Assembly: GCA_963576565.1 (NCBI GenBank)
Contig: OY755038.1
Location: 65,779,908 to 65,843,907 of the forward strand
Direction of reading: 5' to 3'
Length of the DNA stretch: 64,000 bases
Origin: Aspidapion aeneum
Taxonomy: Eukaryota > Arthropoda > Insecta > Coleoptera > Brentidae
The position numbers and the translations under genes are program-made. Under the pieces are notes generated by a model that saw only the letters and a list, made by a program, of their open reading frames with translations, did not search any database and had not been told where the DNA came from. How positions within the stretch are numbered: position 1 is the first letter of the stretch; the number at the start of each line of letters is the position of its first letter. This document shows, one piece after another, positions 1 through 22,017 of the stretch.

Positions 1-1647
<1,647 letters not shown>

Positions 1648-1877
1648 GGGCAAGGAGGCACACAAGAACAACGCCTGGGTATTAGCAACACTCCCCTTTA
1701 CCCCAGCTGCAAGGGTCAAATCGGATCGGCAACCTGCAAAACAGGTGACCCGCGAGGACGAAAATCTACTTCTCCTAAATGTCGACCGGGGGCTGGCCAG
1801 GGTAACCTCCTGCCAGTCCCTAAGACTCGGTTCAGGACGCGGAGGATCGAGAGGGCCCCCACGACCGACCCCGTCGG

Positions 1878-4800
1878 ATGAGGGGTCAAAGGCAAGGTGG
1901 AGGGGCCCAGCCGGATGGATTGCCCGATGACGACCGCGATGACCAAGGACGCTTTGAGTGGACCAATGATCTGAGAGATGACTTGCTGGAATGCTATGAG
2001 AGCAGTAGCCCAGGTCGAAGGGGATATATGGCTCGTATGCGTGAGCAGTGGAATGTTATGCATCCTGAGCATAATACATTTACTGCTCAGAGCCTGCGAG
2101 ACTATGTATCCTACCTTCGGCGAAGGGGATATGTAAGAAGACCTCAACAGCCGGCAGTACCTGGGGTACAGGAATTGCAGGTACATGTGGCTGAAGAGGT
2201 ACTTCCCATTGCACCAGAAGAGAGTCTTCAAGACCGCAGGGCGCTACACAAGATAAAGCGCCCGAAGCCACAAGACCTAGCTAGAGCGGACGCAGAGCTA
2301 TTGAATACTCTAACAGAAGAAGCTGACATCTGGCGCATTAATTGCCTCGTCTACGAGGCAGCTTGCTCTGTGTCGCCCAGGGCGCCCAATAGGGACCCCT
2401 GCGGCGACAGGGCGCAACGCCGAGTGAAGAAGATGGAAGCAAAAATCCTCTCAGCAAGGCAGCACGCATCCCGTATACAGTGTGTGGTGGAATACAAATT
2501 GGCAGGCAGGCCTTTTACGCCAAAAGTGCGCCGCATAGCGGCCAACCTGCGACGCACCCACCACACACTGAACGAAGCACTGTTGCAGACCATCAAGCAG
2601 CAGTGCTGCGAAAGGATACGGATGTTAGTGACTGCCAAACAAAATCTAATTCGGCGGGCGAGGGGTATTTCGGAAAATAAATTATTTTTCGAAAACCCCA
2701 GTCGCCTATTTCAGGCGCCGCCGAGGATTATTAACGATCCTCCGACCGCTGAGAGGGTGGAAAACTTCTGGAGGGGTATTTACGAGGTAACTCGGCCGCT
2801 CAACGTAAACACACCAGCCCTGGCACAGTTTGAAACCTTTGTGAGGGGGTTTCCACCACCTGAGCAACTGTGCCCACCAATAACCGTGGAGGAAGTTCGA
2901 AGTGCTCTTACGGGTGCTAAGAACTTTGCTGCCCCTGGGCCTGATGGAATTAACACCTACTGGTGGAAAAAATTTCCATCAACCCATGAGGCCCTTGCCC
3001 GAATTTTTAACTCCTGGGTTAATGAGGGGCAGCCAATCCCTCCCTGGTTTATTGAGGGGCGAACCGTCCTTCTCCCCAAGAACGGAGACTTGTCCGACCC
3101 AAAGAACTATCGCCCGATAACATGTTTAAACGCCTGTTACAAGATTTTTACGCGACTCTTGTACCAGCGGATACTCCAAGCCATGGGTCCCGTGTTTAGT
3201 GGAGTATACGAGCAGCGAGGGTCAAAGAAAGGCGTAGCCGAGAACCTTCTAATAGACCGATGTGTCACACAGGACTCCTTCCAGTACAAGCGAAACCTTT
3301 TGATGACCTGGATTGATTACCGTAAGGCCTTTGACACAACTTCTCATGAACTTATTATTCACCTTTTGAGAGGCCTTGCGGTGCCAGATCCCATAGCGAG
3401 ATGCATTTCAGGAATGATGCCATTTTGGAAGACCCTATTTACCATATGTACGGGTAACGCAAAGGTGTCGACTGAATTGGTGTCATTCCGACGGGGAGTG
3501 TTTCAGGGTGATTCCCTCAGCCCACTCCTCTTTTGCGTCTCGCTACTTCCGTTATCCGTTGCTTTGCGGAACACAAAGGGATACATGTGCGGTGCTCCTG
3601 GCCGTAGAACCCATAAGGTTACTCACCTCTTTTATATGGATGACCTTAAGTTCTACGCGTCGACGAAGAGAGACCTCGACCAAGCTCTTCGGGTAGTACA
3701 GGAGTATACTCATGCGATCGGGATGGAGTTTGGGTTGGATAAGTGTGCGACGGTTCAACTTAAGAAAGGACGCCATGCGGATCACGCCGAGGACGCGCAA
3801 CTTGTAGATGGGAGCATCCTACAACATCTGGATGCCGGAGGGACCTATACCTATCTGGGTGTTCCCCAGGGACACATCCATGATAGTGTAGCAATAAAAG
3901 GGTCTCTTCGCGACAAGTATCAGCAACGACTAAGACAAATCTGGAATTCAGAGTTGTCTGGAAAGAACAAAGTCGCTGCTACAAATATGCTTGCCGTCCC
4001 TATAATCACTTACTCCTTTGGAGTCATTAAGTGGAACGTGAACGAGTTGCGTGAAATTGACGTGAAAACCCGCAAGATGATGACTCGATACCGAAGCCAT
4101 CATCCTAAGGCGTCTGTCCAACGGCTTTACTTCCCACGTTATCAGGGAGGCCGTGGACTCTTAAGTTTGGAGTGTTTACACAGACGAATAGTCCTAAGTA
4201 CCGCGTGCGAAGTAATCAGAGACGAGGATCCCCTGCTATGCATGGTGCGTAACCATGAAACATTTGGGGTGGGGGCATTTCTTTTTAAAGCAGCACAAAG
4301 AGCAGCAGATGAGCTCCAAATAGTTTTCGACATAAGTCGGCGGCAGGAAAACTCCATTACACAGTTGACCTGCCAAAGACTTAAAACCACCTTAAAGAAT
4401 GCAGAGGTAGACTATTTATTACGTCTACATATGGATAAGCCATTGCACAGTGTTTTCTATAAAACCATTGAAAACACTGGCTTATCCAAAAAGCTAAGCT
4501 TTGCATTCTTAAGGTCAGGTGCATTAAAGTCGGAAACTGAGGGGTTTATCATTGCTTGCCAAGACGGAGTCATCAACACCTTGGAACACCGAAGTCGCGT
4601 GATGGGTATACAGGTTCCTGATACAAGTTGTAGGGCCTGCCATAGGGCGCCGGAGACCTTATATCATTTGCTGTCCGCTTGCGGGCGCTATGCGGTCTCG
4701 GCGTATATCCATCGACACAACGCAGCGTTACGGGTGCTGTATTACCATCTAAGGCACTCGTACGGTGTTGATGATGCTCCAGTGCTGCCATATGTCCCCT

Positions 4801-5231
4801 CTGATATTCCGTCCGTCGTGGAGAATGACAGAACCAGAATATACTGGAATTTCGCATTCCCCACACTCCGGCTTGTAAACGCTAACAAGCCGGATATAGT
4901 ACTCCTTGACAAAAATGACAAAACTATGTATGTCATTGAGTTCTCGGCTCCTGCCGAGACGAACATCATTGCCAAGGAAGAAGAGAAACGGACGAAATAT
5001 CAGGATCTTCTCTTTGACCTTCGCCGAGTGTACCGGGGCTATACAGTCAAGCTAGTGGTTTTGGTAATTGGAGCTCTCGGAGGCGCACGGCAGACACTGC
5101 TCTCAGCTCTCAAGACCTTGCCGGCCTGCCGTGACAGGGCAGAGCAACTTGCAGGCAACATGCAGAAAGCAGTCATCCTCGGATCATTGCGTCTACTCAG
5201 GGCACACGATGCGGAACACCGTTTCTACTAA
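1878..5231 (+). CDS. R4-like retrotransposon polyprotein: Myb-like DNA-binding + RT + restriction-like endonuclease (family A)
   Basis: Single 1117-residue ORF, uninterrupted. A Myb/SANT-like helical segment starts near residue 25 (RFEWTNDLRDDLLECY...). RT motifs follow: APGPDG near 350, YRPITCLNACYKIF, IDYRKAFDTTSHE, GVFQGDSLSPLLF and YMDD near 586. The CCHC knuckle (CRAC...H...C) is near 917. The endonuclease core KPDIV is near 1005, with the second acidic residue being Glu (VIEFSAP) where the other families have Asp (IDMAIP, IDIAVP). Such proteins nick the target and prime reverse transcription on it, acting in the nucleus. The ATG at 1878 lies shortly before the Myb-like domain. The frame is open 54 nt further upstream with no other ATG, so the true start could be upstream. 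Confidence 0.9.
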   Translation: MRGQRQGGGAQPDGLPDDDRDDQGRFEWTNDLRDDLLECYESSSPGRRGYMARMREQWNVMHPEHNTFTAQSLRDYVSYLRRRGYVRRPQQPAVPGVQELQVHVAEEVLPIAPEESLQDRRALHKIKRPKPQDLARADAELLNTLTEEADIWRINCLVYEAACSVSPRAPNRDPCGDRAQRRVKKMEAKILSARQHASRIQCVVEYKLAGRPFTPKVRRIAANLRRTHHTLNEALLQTIKQQCCERIRMLVTAKQNLIRRARGISENKLFFENPSRLFQAPPRIINDPPTAERVENFWRGIYEVTRPLNVNTPALAQFETFVRGFPPPEQLCPPITVEEVRSALTGAKNFAAPGPDGINTYWWKKFPSTHEALARIFNSWVNEGQPIPPWFIEGRTVLLPKNGDLSDPKNYRPITCLNACYKIFTRLLYQRILQAMGPVFSGVYEQRGSKKGVAENLLIDRCVTQDSFQYKRNLLMTWIDYRKAFDTTSHELIIHLLRGLAVPDPIARCISGMMPFWKTLFTICTGNAKVSTELVSFRRGVFQGDSLSPLLFCVSLLPLSVALRNTKGYMCGAPGRRTHKVTHLFYMDDLKFYASTKRDLDQALRVVQEYTHAIGMEFGLDKCATVQLKKGRHADHAEDAQLVDGSILQHLDAGGTYTYLGVPQGHIHDSVAIKGSLRDKYQQRLRQIWNSELSGKNKVAATNMLAVPIITYSFGVIKWNVNELREIDVKTRKMMTRYRSHHPKASVQRLYFPRYQGGRGLLSLECLHRRIVLSTACEVIRDEDPLLCMVRNHETFGVGAFLFKAAQRAADELQIVFDISRRQENSITQLTCQRLKTTLKNAEVDYLLRLHMDKPLHSVFYKTIENTGLSKKLSFAFLRSGALKSETEGFIIACQDGVINTLEHRSRVMGIQVPDTSCRACHRAPETLYHLLSACGRYAVSAYIHRHNAALRVLYYHLRHSYGVDDAPVLPYVPSDIPSVVENDRTRIYWNFAFPTLRLVNANKPDIVLLDKNDKTMYVIEFSAPAETNIIAKEEEKRTKYQDLLFDLRRVYRGYTVKLVVLVIGALGGARQTLLSALKTLPACRDRAEQLAGNMQKAVILGSLRLLRAHDAEHRFY

Positions 5232-5260
5232 CCCCGCGGTTGGTGGGGAGTAGAAACGGT
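5218..5260 (+). other. Stem-loop at the stop codon / 3' UTR of family A element
   Basis: Perfect 12-bp arms (ACCGTTTCTACT at 5218-5229, AGTAGAAACGGT at 5249-5260), with CCCC/GGGG able to extend the stem after an AA bulge. The stop codon TAA sits at the inner edge of the left arm. In R2-type elements the 3' UTR RNA fold is what the RT recognises when it starts target-primed synthesis. A similar hairpin occurs in the same place in family E (43514-43544). Confidence 0.75.
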
Positions 5261-5327
5261 AACGGACCATCTGGCCTACTTGCACCCGTGTGAGTCGGAG
5301 CCGCGAGACCGCAAGTAAGGCCACCAC

Positions 5328-15195
<9,868 letters not shown>

Positions 15196-15270
<75 letters not shown>

Positions 15271-15289
15271 TAATATTAAATAATAATAA
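15196..15289 (+). repeat. (AAT)n microsatellite, array 7 (imperfect at its end)
   Basis: About 75 bp of pure AAT followed by 'taatattaaataataataa'. It separates family C from family D. Confidence 0.95.
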
Positions 15290-15423
15290 GCTTCTCATAA
15301 GTCCAACCCTACGTCCGAGCGTAACACTACATAGCCACGTGAGGAGCGGGCAACGCTTAAGAACATCTTAGCGGCTAACAGGGCAATGGCAACCCTCTGT
15401 TTTGGGTCAGCAACCCCGACAGA

Positions 15424-18400
15424 GTGCAGATATACGCTAAACCTTCAAATAGAAATAAATCGGGCGGCCGGGAGTTACGGGCTGGCTCCCGTCGGAACCG
15501 TCCTGAGGAACAGCTTGTAGGGAGTGCGGATGGAGCAAACAGTGTCCCCTCCCGAGATGGTACTGTAAGGTCTACGCCTGCAACCGGAAATCGGACTGGA
15601 AACAACAGCTTGGAAGTCCCACAGGGGCAACCCGCTGATGAAGTAACCAGGCAGACGAGACGTGTGCGCTGGAGTAAAGAGGAGAATATCCAACTAATGA
15701 GCGCACATTACAAAGCAATGTCAGAAGGAAATGACCTAGAGAATGTGGGCAGGAGCTACAGACAGAGACTAGTGGAAGCATGGATTGAAAAAAACCCGAA
15801 CAGACAACTATCAGGACAAACGCTTTCAGACAGAGTACGATGGCTTCTAAGAACTAACAAATTCTCTGACGCAGAACTTATTCAGATACAAAGGGGGAAG
15901 ACACCACAAGTTCACACAAATGAAGCAGCAGGTCCAAACAGACCGGCACCAATGAGAAGAACCTCTGGCAGATTCTCTCTCGGAATCACGGTGCAGAGGG
16001 AAGAAAACATAATGCATAATAGAACTACTGAAAACATTAGGAGGAACCAAATGCAATACACAGGCCTCGATTTCAATAGTCGTCCAATTATCCCAAAAGT
16101 AAATTACTCTAATACTACGCTACAAATTGTGAACCAAGTGAACAGTGCACTTGCAAACGTCATCCAAGAAAGCGAAAGCCTATCTGACACATGCGATATT
16201 GTATACGCGGGAGCGGTCACAGTGTGCGAAATGTTGCAGATAAAGCTTAGATCAAGCCGCGCTGGAATAATACCAAAAAACAATGAGCCGCCGCCTTGGA
16301 AGAAACGAATCCAAAGCCGAATTGATCTTAGTCGAAAATATCTTGGACAAATCTACAACTACCTTCATGGAACGCCAAGTAAAAAAGTCGTGAACGCCGT
16401 CAAAACAATAGCTGCGAAACATCAAATCAAATGGACATCACCAAGGGTAAACCAGAAACTCGAAGCTCTTGAAGATCACCTAAAACAAAAAGTCAAAGCA
16501 TTAGGACACAGAATAAAAAGGTACAACACAAGAGTTAAAAGATTCCAACAAAATAAACAATTTATCCAAAACCAAAAACAGTTCTTCAGATCTCTGAATA
16601 AGGAGTCTAAAGAAACAAAACAAGAACCACCAAAACAACAAGAACTAGTTCAGTTTTGGAAAGGTATATGGTCGCACGAGGTACAGCATGATTTTGAAGT
16701 TCCCTGGATAAACGAAATCGAAACCGAAGTAAATTATCCGCCCATGGATAACATCAATATTACAGTCGAAAGTATTTCTAGTGCACTAAAAAGGGCTGGG
16801 AATTGGAAGGCGCCGGGTGTCGATAAAATCCAAAACTACTGGTGGAAAATGTTCACTAGTGCCCACCAAAAGTTAGCTTTACAACTGCAGGAAGTTTATG
16901 AAGATCCAACAAAATGCCCAAACTACCTTACCCAGGGTGTCACCTATATGTTGCCAAAAGACGGTGTGCAACCAGATCCAAAAAAGTACCGCCCAATCAC
17001 CTGCCTACCAACTATATATAAAATATTTACATCTATAATATCTTCATCCATTGATAGATTTACTCGCCAACACAACATAATTGCTTATGAACAAAACGGA
17101 TGCCGGAAGATGGCCCAAGGAAGTAAGGAGCTACTTGTAATCGATTCTATCATTACCGAACAAGCTACAAAAAAACGACGCAACCTATCAGTGGCTTGGA
17201 TTGATTACAAGAAAGCTTTTGATTCGGTACCGCATTCATGGCTCATTAAAGTCCTCCAACTTTATAAGGTAAGTGACAAAACGGTAAATTGCTTGCAAAA
17301 CCTCATGAGCAAATGGAGAACAGCGTTGGTCATGAATACCGACAGCGCTAGCTACACCACGGAAGAGATCAACATCAACCGAGGGATATTTCAGGGCGAC
17401 TCTTTAAGCCCTCTCTGGTTTTGTTTGTCTCTCAACCCCCTAAGTCAGTTACTAAACAGAAGACCAGGTTATATTATAGAAAGAGACCCATATATCCAAA
17501 TTACACACTCCCTATATATGGATGACCTAAAACTCTACTCGTCAAACCCAGACCAACTGCAAAGCCAACTTGAAGTAGTAAAATCATTTAGTGATGCCAT
17601 AAAGATGGAAATGGGCATTGAAAAGTGTGGGGTCTTCAATATACACAGGGGAAAAATTTTGGATCAAGATAATTTAAGCCTAATGGATGGTACCATAATA
17701 CCCTCTATAGAACCAAACTCGTCCTACAAATACCTAGGATTCCAACAAAGCCTATGTATTAAACAAAAGGAAATGAAAGAAGTATTCCGAGGAAAACTTC
17801 TAGAACGAGTACGGCAAGTCCTCTCAACTAGGCTGGCATCAAAAAATCTATTTCAGGCGCTGAATAGTTGGTCTATTCCAACAATTATGTATTCGTTTGG
17901 CATCATAAAGTGGTCACTAACGGATTTAAGAGCAATGGACAGGACGATACGGACCCTATTAACAAAATACGGATACCATCACCCAAAAGCCGAAATGAAC
18001 CGTCTTTACATACCAAGGGCTCAAGGCGGCAGAGGACTACATAACCTTGAAATGACATGCGGGCACCAAATATTAAAACTTCGGAAGTATTTCGAAAACA
18101 CCAACTTACCACTACACAGATCCTTGGTTCGAACAGACAAGAAATTATCCGCTCTGAATTTATCCGGCGAAGCTCCAATAACTGCACCATCTTTTGTTGA
18201 GCTCGTGACGGAGTGGGCTGGAAAGCAACTACATGGAAGATTCCCAGCAAACCTAAAACAAAATCATATCAGCATTGATTTATCAAATACTTACCTTAAA
18301 GCCGAATATCTGTTTCCAGAAACGGAGGGCTCGCTTATGGCGATCCAAGACCAGGTTGTCCCAACAAGAGCGTACCGCAAGCACATCCTTAAAGAAAACC

Positions 18401-18627
18401 TCGATAATGATCTGTGTAGAAAATGTAAGGGAACAGCGGAAAGCATCCAACATGTAACAGCGGGCTGCCCAAAGTTAGCACCCAGGCAATACCTCAAGCG
18501 GCATGATGAGATGGGCAAAATTTACCATCAAGCCATTGCTCTCACGACAGAACTAGTCACTGAGGAAAAAGAGTACTATAAATACACCCCAAAAGGAGTC
18601 CTCGAGAACACAAAATTTAAAATGTAC
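15424..18627 (+). pseudogene. R4-like polyprotein, family D, 5' part (Myb-like, RT, CCHC knuckle)
   Basis: 1068 codons before the gypsy insertion. The frame is open from 15379 and lacks an ATG until 15697, which falls inside the Myb-like domain (RRVRWSKEENIQLMSAHY). RT motifs: APGVDK, YRPITCLPTIYKIF, IDYKKAFDSVPHSW, GIFQGDSLSPLWF, YMDD near 697. The CCHC knuckle (CRKC...H...C) is near 997. The frame continues about 99 nt into the LTR and stops at 18726; those extra residues are not part of the gene. The insertion separates the knuckle from the endonuclease catalytic core. Confidence 0.9.
18624..18627 (+). other. Target site duplication GTAC (left)
   Basis: GTAC immediately left of the LTR (which starts TGTGGCC at 18628) is repeated immediately right of the other LTR at 35636-35639. 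A 4-bp duplication is normal for many Ty3/gypsy elements. Confidence 0.93.
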
Positions 18628-21600
18628 TGTGGCCTTATAAAAATTAAAAAAAAAAAAATGTGGGCGCCAATTTGTGGCCTTAAAAAAATTAAAAAAATTT
18701 GTGGCCTATTAAAATGCGTTGTGTGACATTTGTGGCAGCTTGAAGACGTTGCCGCCATTTTGTGACACAACAAACCCATTGAATAATTAAACAAATATCT
18801 GGAAGCAGAACTGTATTTTCCAGCTAGGTAAAACATTGATATGCCCGGTAACTTTTATACAGTGGAGAAGGGGGGTTCAGAAATAAGAAAATTTTAAGTG
18901 CGCCACATTATTTAATACCAATGTTTTACAAAGAAGATCTTAAATAAAATATAGTTCAACCCAAATGTTGTAGCCAAACAATGAAATTCCACCTACTTCC
19001 GAGGCTTCCAGAATATTTGTGTAATTAAAAAAAATAATAAACAGAATAAAATTCCAAAAGATTGAATTAAGATGACAAAGCTAGAAATACTTTACAGGTA
19101 GATGGACTCCTTTAACAGGTCATACTGTACCTACATCTGAGTCAGTAGCGTAGGACTCACTTACATAAATGATTGTAAAAAAAAAATACACATATACTTC
19201 CAAAATCGTTCCATCATAGGGGAGACCTAGACCAAATATCTGCTGTCATCATTCTACGCTGGGTAGAATGAGACAGACAGCAACCCAGTCCGAGATCCAC
19301 CCCATGAGGTAAAAATGTGTAACGAAACCGCTAAAAAAATAATATAATCTCATCTCTCTTTTGTCTCCGCAAAGTTGGTTCATTGGGTTGTACAAATAAC
19401 ACAAGAAAAATTAGTTCATCTTGTTTATTTTAAGGGTAAAATCAGATAAAATTACCGGAAACATAAAAAAAAATAAATGAAATGGATGAAAACAAGGGCC
19501 AAAATAGCAAGGCACTTTAAATAGGGCCAAAATAGCAAGGCACTTTAAATTTGACAGTAAAATTATCTTAAATAAATGAAATGAAGGAAAACAAGTCAAT
19601 GTAGTAAATATGCCGCAAAACCAGGGTTATGACGTCACACCTTATCTTGCGTTTACAAGAAATGTTGAAATTATACTGTGAAAACTTATATATGAAAAGA
19701 TTACGTCTAAATTATATTAAAAATTTATATATGAGGGAAAAAATTATAGTTACGGCTTGCTCCTACCTTGGTCCTTGATTATTCTGTGTATGTTTTATTT
19801 TGTAAACCTGGAATCCTGTTGTCCAGTTGTATCACCACTGCTCTCGGGTCTCCTGCTCTGCTCGCGCCTTCCCTCGTGCTCGCTTAGCACATGATGTCAG
19901 GCCAGCACTTTGGTCTTAAAAGGGTTGTGGGATTCTTGCCCGAGCGTAAAAACCCTGTGGAAAATGAAATGTTTCAGTTTCCTGGAATTCGTCAATTTTG
20001 CACGAAGTTCCCCTACACAGTAACTTAACTCGAGGACCCCATGTCGACTCAATAAAACAAAGTAGATTTAAACAGATGAACTAAAATAATCCTAACGTAC
20101 CTTTCTCAGGGTTATAACTGGCCCGTCCGGCTTCCCACCAGCGTCCAGCCCAACTGTCCCGTCGCTGGAATTGACAGGGCTGTAGACAAAGGAGAAAAAC
20201 AATATATAGTTTTTATCCAACACGTGGTTAAAAGAAAAATATAAAAACGCCAACAATTCCCCACGTCCTTTGTCAAAAAAGTACATTTCCCACGAAAAAT
20301 AATTACAATTTGGGAGGCAAATATTATCTTGAAGAGTACTCAACTAATAAAAAAAAATTAAAAAAAATAAAATCGAACTTACCAATGCTCTTTCTTCCCC
20401 GTACAAATGGCGTAGGCCGACCTAAAATCCCCTCAACAGGGTGTGAGCGTCACTTCCGATTACGCCGAAAACACGACGGCTCACTCCTCACAGTCTCTGG
20501 GATATCTCCTACAATTCGCTGCAGTGCCAAACCAAAAACAATGGCGATCCCAGAGCCTGTTGTCGACCCAACCAAATTTGTTAGCAAAGAGAGACCAAGC
20601 ACTTCGTCGAGAATACCAGAATAATGTCGTGGCCGGAAACCGTTTTGTAAATTTGGTGGGGAGTGGGGACGGTAAAACGCAATAGTACCAACCTAATCTT
20701 CCCGGTGAAATTCAAATAACCTATTTATAAAAAACTTTTCCGCCAAAAATAAATCTCTACATTCAGTGGCAAGCCTGGAAGAAAAACCCGGGGTTTTCAA
20801 AGTAACCAATGAGGAGATACAGTTCTATACAGGTATATAGGGGGCAGCACCGACCAAGGGATAGGAAGTACGTAAAACAAACCTTGAGGTGTTGTCGGAT
20901 CTATTTCCACGGTTGAAATTTTTATAACAAGGACGTCGAGACACCCTCCATACATTTGACCGAACATTTGCCTACCGGACCCCCGCCAACATATCAAGTA
21001 AGAGGAAAATAACCAGACGGACTATAAGAAGCTCAGCATTGAAACCATCAACTGTAAAATCAATTACTGGAGATCAGGGCATGCAGCAAACCCAGGAATA
21101 TTCGAACACTCAACCAATTCCCATATGAATAAAGCTATACTAAGTGCAGAATTTAGTTGCACTCCAGTTACAGTCTTCGTCAAAAGTTTCCTTCGCTCTT
21201 TATAAATGTTTTCTCTAATATTCATATGGTTTAACGCCATTTTTGTAAAACATTTCTACAGTAATAAAGTTGTTTCTGAACCTGAACCCAAAAATACACA
21301 CTGAACTATTGCTTAAAGGCACAAGAGTGTTCAGATGTTAACTCACACGATTTCGTTTATTCTTTTAGTCTTGGTTTTTATCCCTCGTTTATCTCCCATT
21401 TACAACAGTGCATAACTCGTATTTATTTTATCCTTTCCCTATCAAATTAATACAGATATCAAAGTGGCGGAGCCTCGGTTGTTACTGGTCAAACCGTGAA
21501 CCTAAATATGTTTTCGTGCTATCAAAACTAGCTAATCCGTGAAGAATATGGGGTTCGGATTGTCCCAATATCCTCGAGAATAAACGTAAGGGAATGAAAT

Positions 21601-21978
21601 GTTCATCTAAATGTTTCCTTCCTGTTACTGAAACCATTTGTGATGCGGCAACGCCGCCATTCCCCAGCATAACAGCTGTTTAACTTTATGAACGTCAAGT
21701 GAATCACAAAATTCCACAGATAAAAACAAAACAATCAAAACTTTTATGTGATTTTTTCCGAAGCCTGTGATCTTAAATTCCAATTACGATGTCCAGATAA
21801 TGCGATGTGCGTAGTGTCCACAGTAATTCGATGGAATGCCTCCTTTTAAGGTAACTTCCTAGACCCTATATAACCTCCAAACCTAGCTCTTACAGAAAGA
21901 CGAATCAAAGAGCCTTGATTATTTACCTAAATAAACAAATATGTAACGTTGTCTTAAACGTAAAAATGACACGTTACA
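18628..21978 (-). repeat. 3' LTR of the gypsy element (3351 bp)
   Basis: A direct copy of 32285-35635 at an offset of 13657 bp, the same length to the base and identical in every stretch I compared. It contains a 28-bp tandem duplication (19496-19551) and, near its U5-side end, an internal copy of the LTR-end/primer-site junction (18661-18682). Small reading frames inside it are present in both LTRs, lie on either strand and look non-coding. Confidence 0.96.
19496..19551 (-). repeat. 28-bp tandem duplication within the LTR
   Basis: Two adjacent copies of gggccaaaatagcaaggcac plus 8 bp, period 28. The same pair occurs in the other LTR at 33153-33208. Confidence 0.9.
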
Positions 21979-21982
21979 TAAT

Positions 21983-21990
21983 CCCCCCCC
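21983..21990 (-). other. Polypurine tract (G8) of the gypsy element
   Basis: Eight C on the + strand, so GGGGGGGG on the element strand, 4 nt (ATTA) before the 3' LTR start TGTAACG. This is the expected place for plus-strand priming. Confidence 0.8.
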
Positions 21991-22017
21991 AACTTCAAGA
22001 CGATTAACCTAAAAAGG

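Noticed and set aside
20310..20685. Reading frames of 60-104 codons inside the LTRs (and their twins 13657 bp downstream)
   Set aside because: They overlap on both strands, match no domain, and are duplicated only because the LTR is duplicated.
21979..22017. An env gene between pol and the 3' LTR
   Set aside because: Only 39 bp lie between the pol stop and the LTR, so this element has no env.
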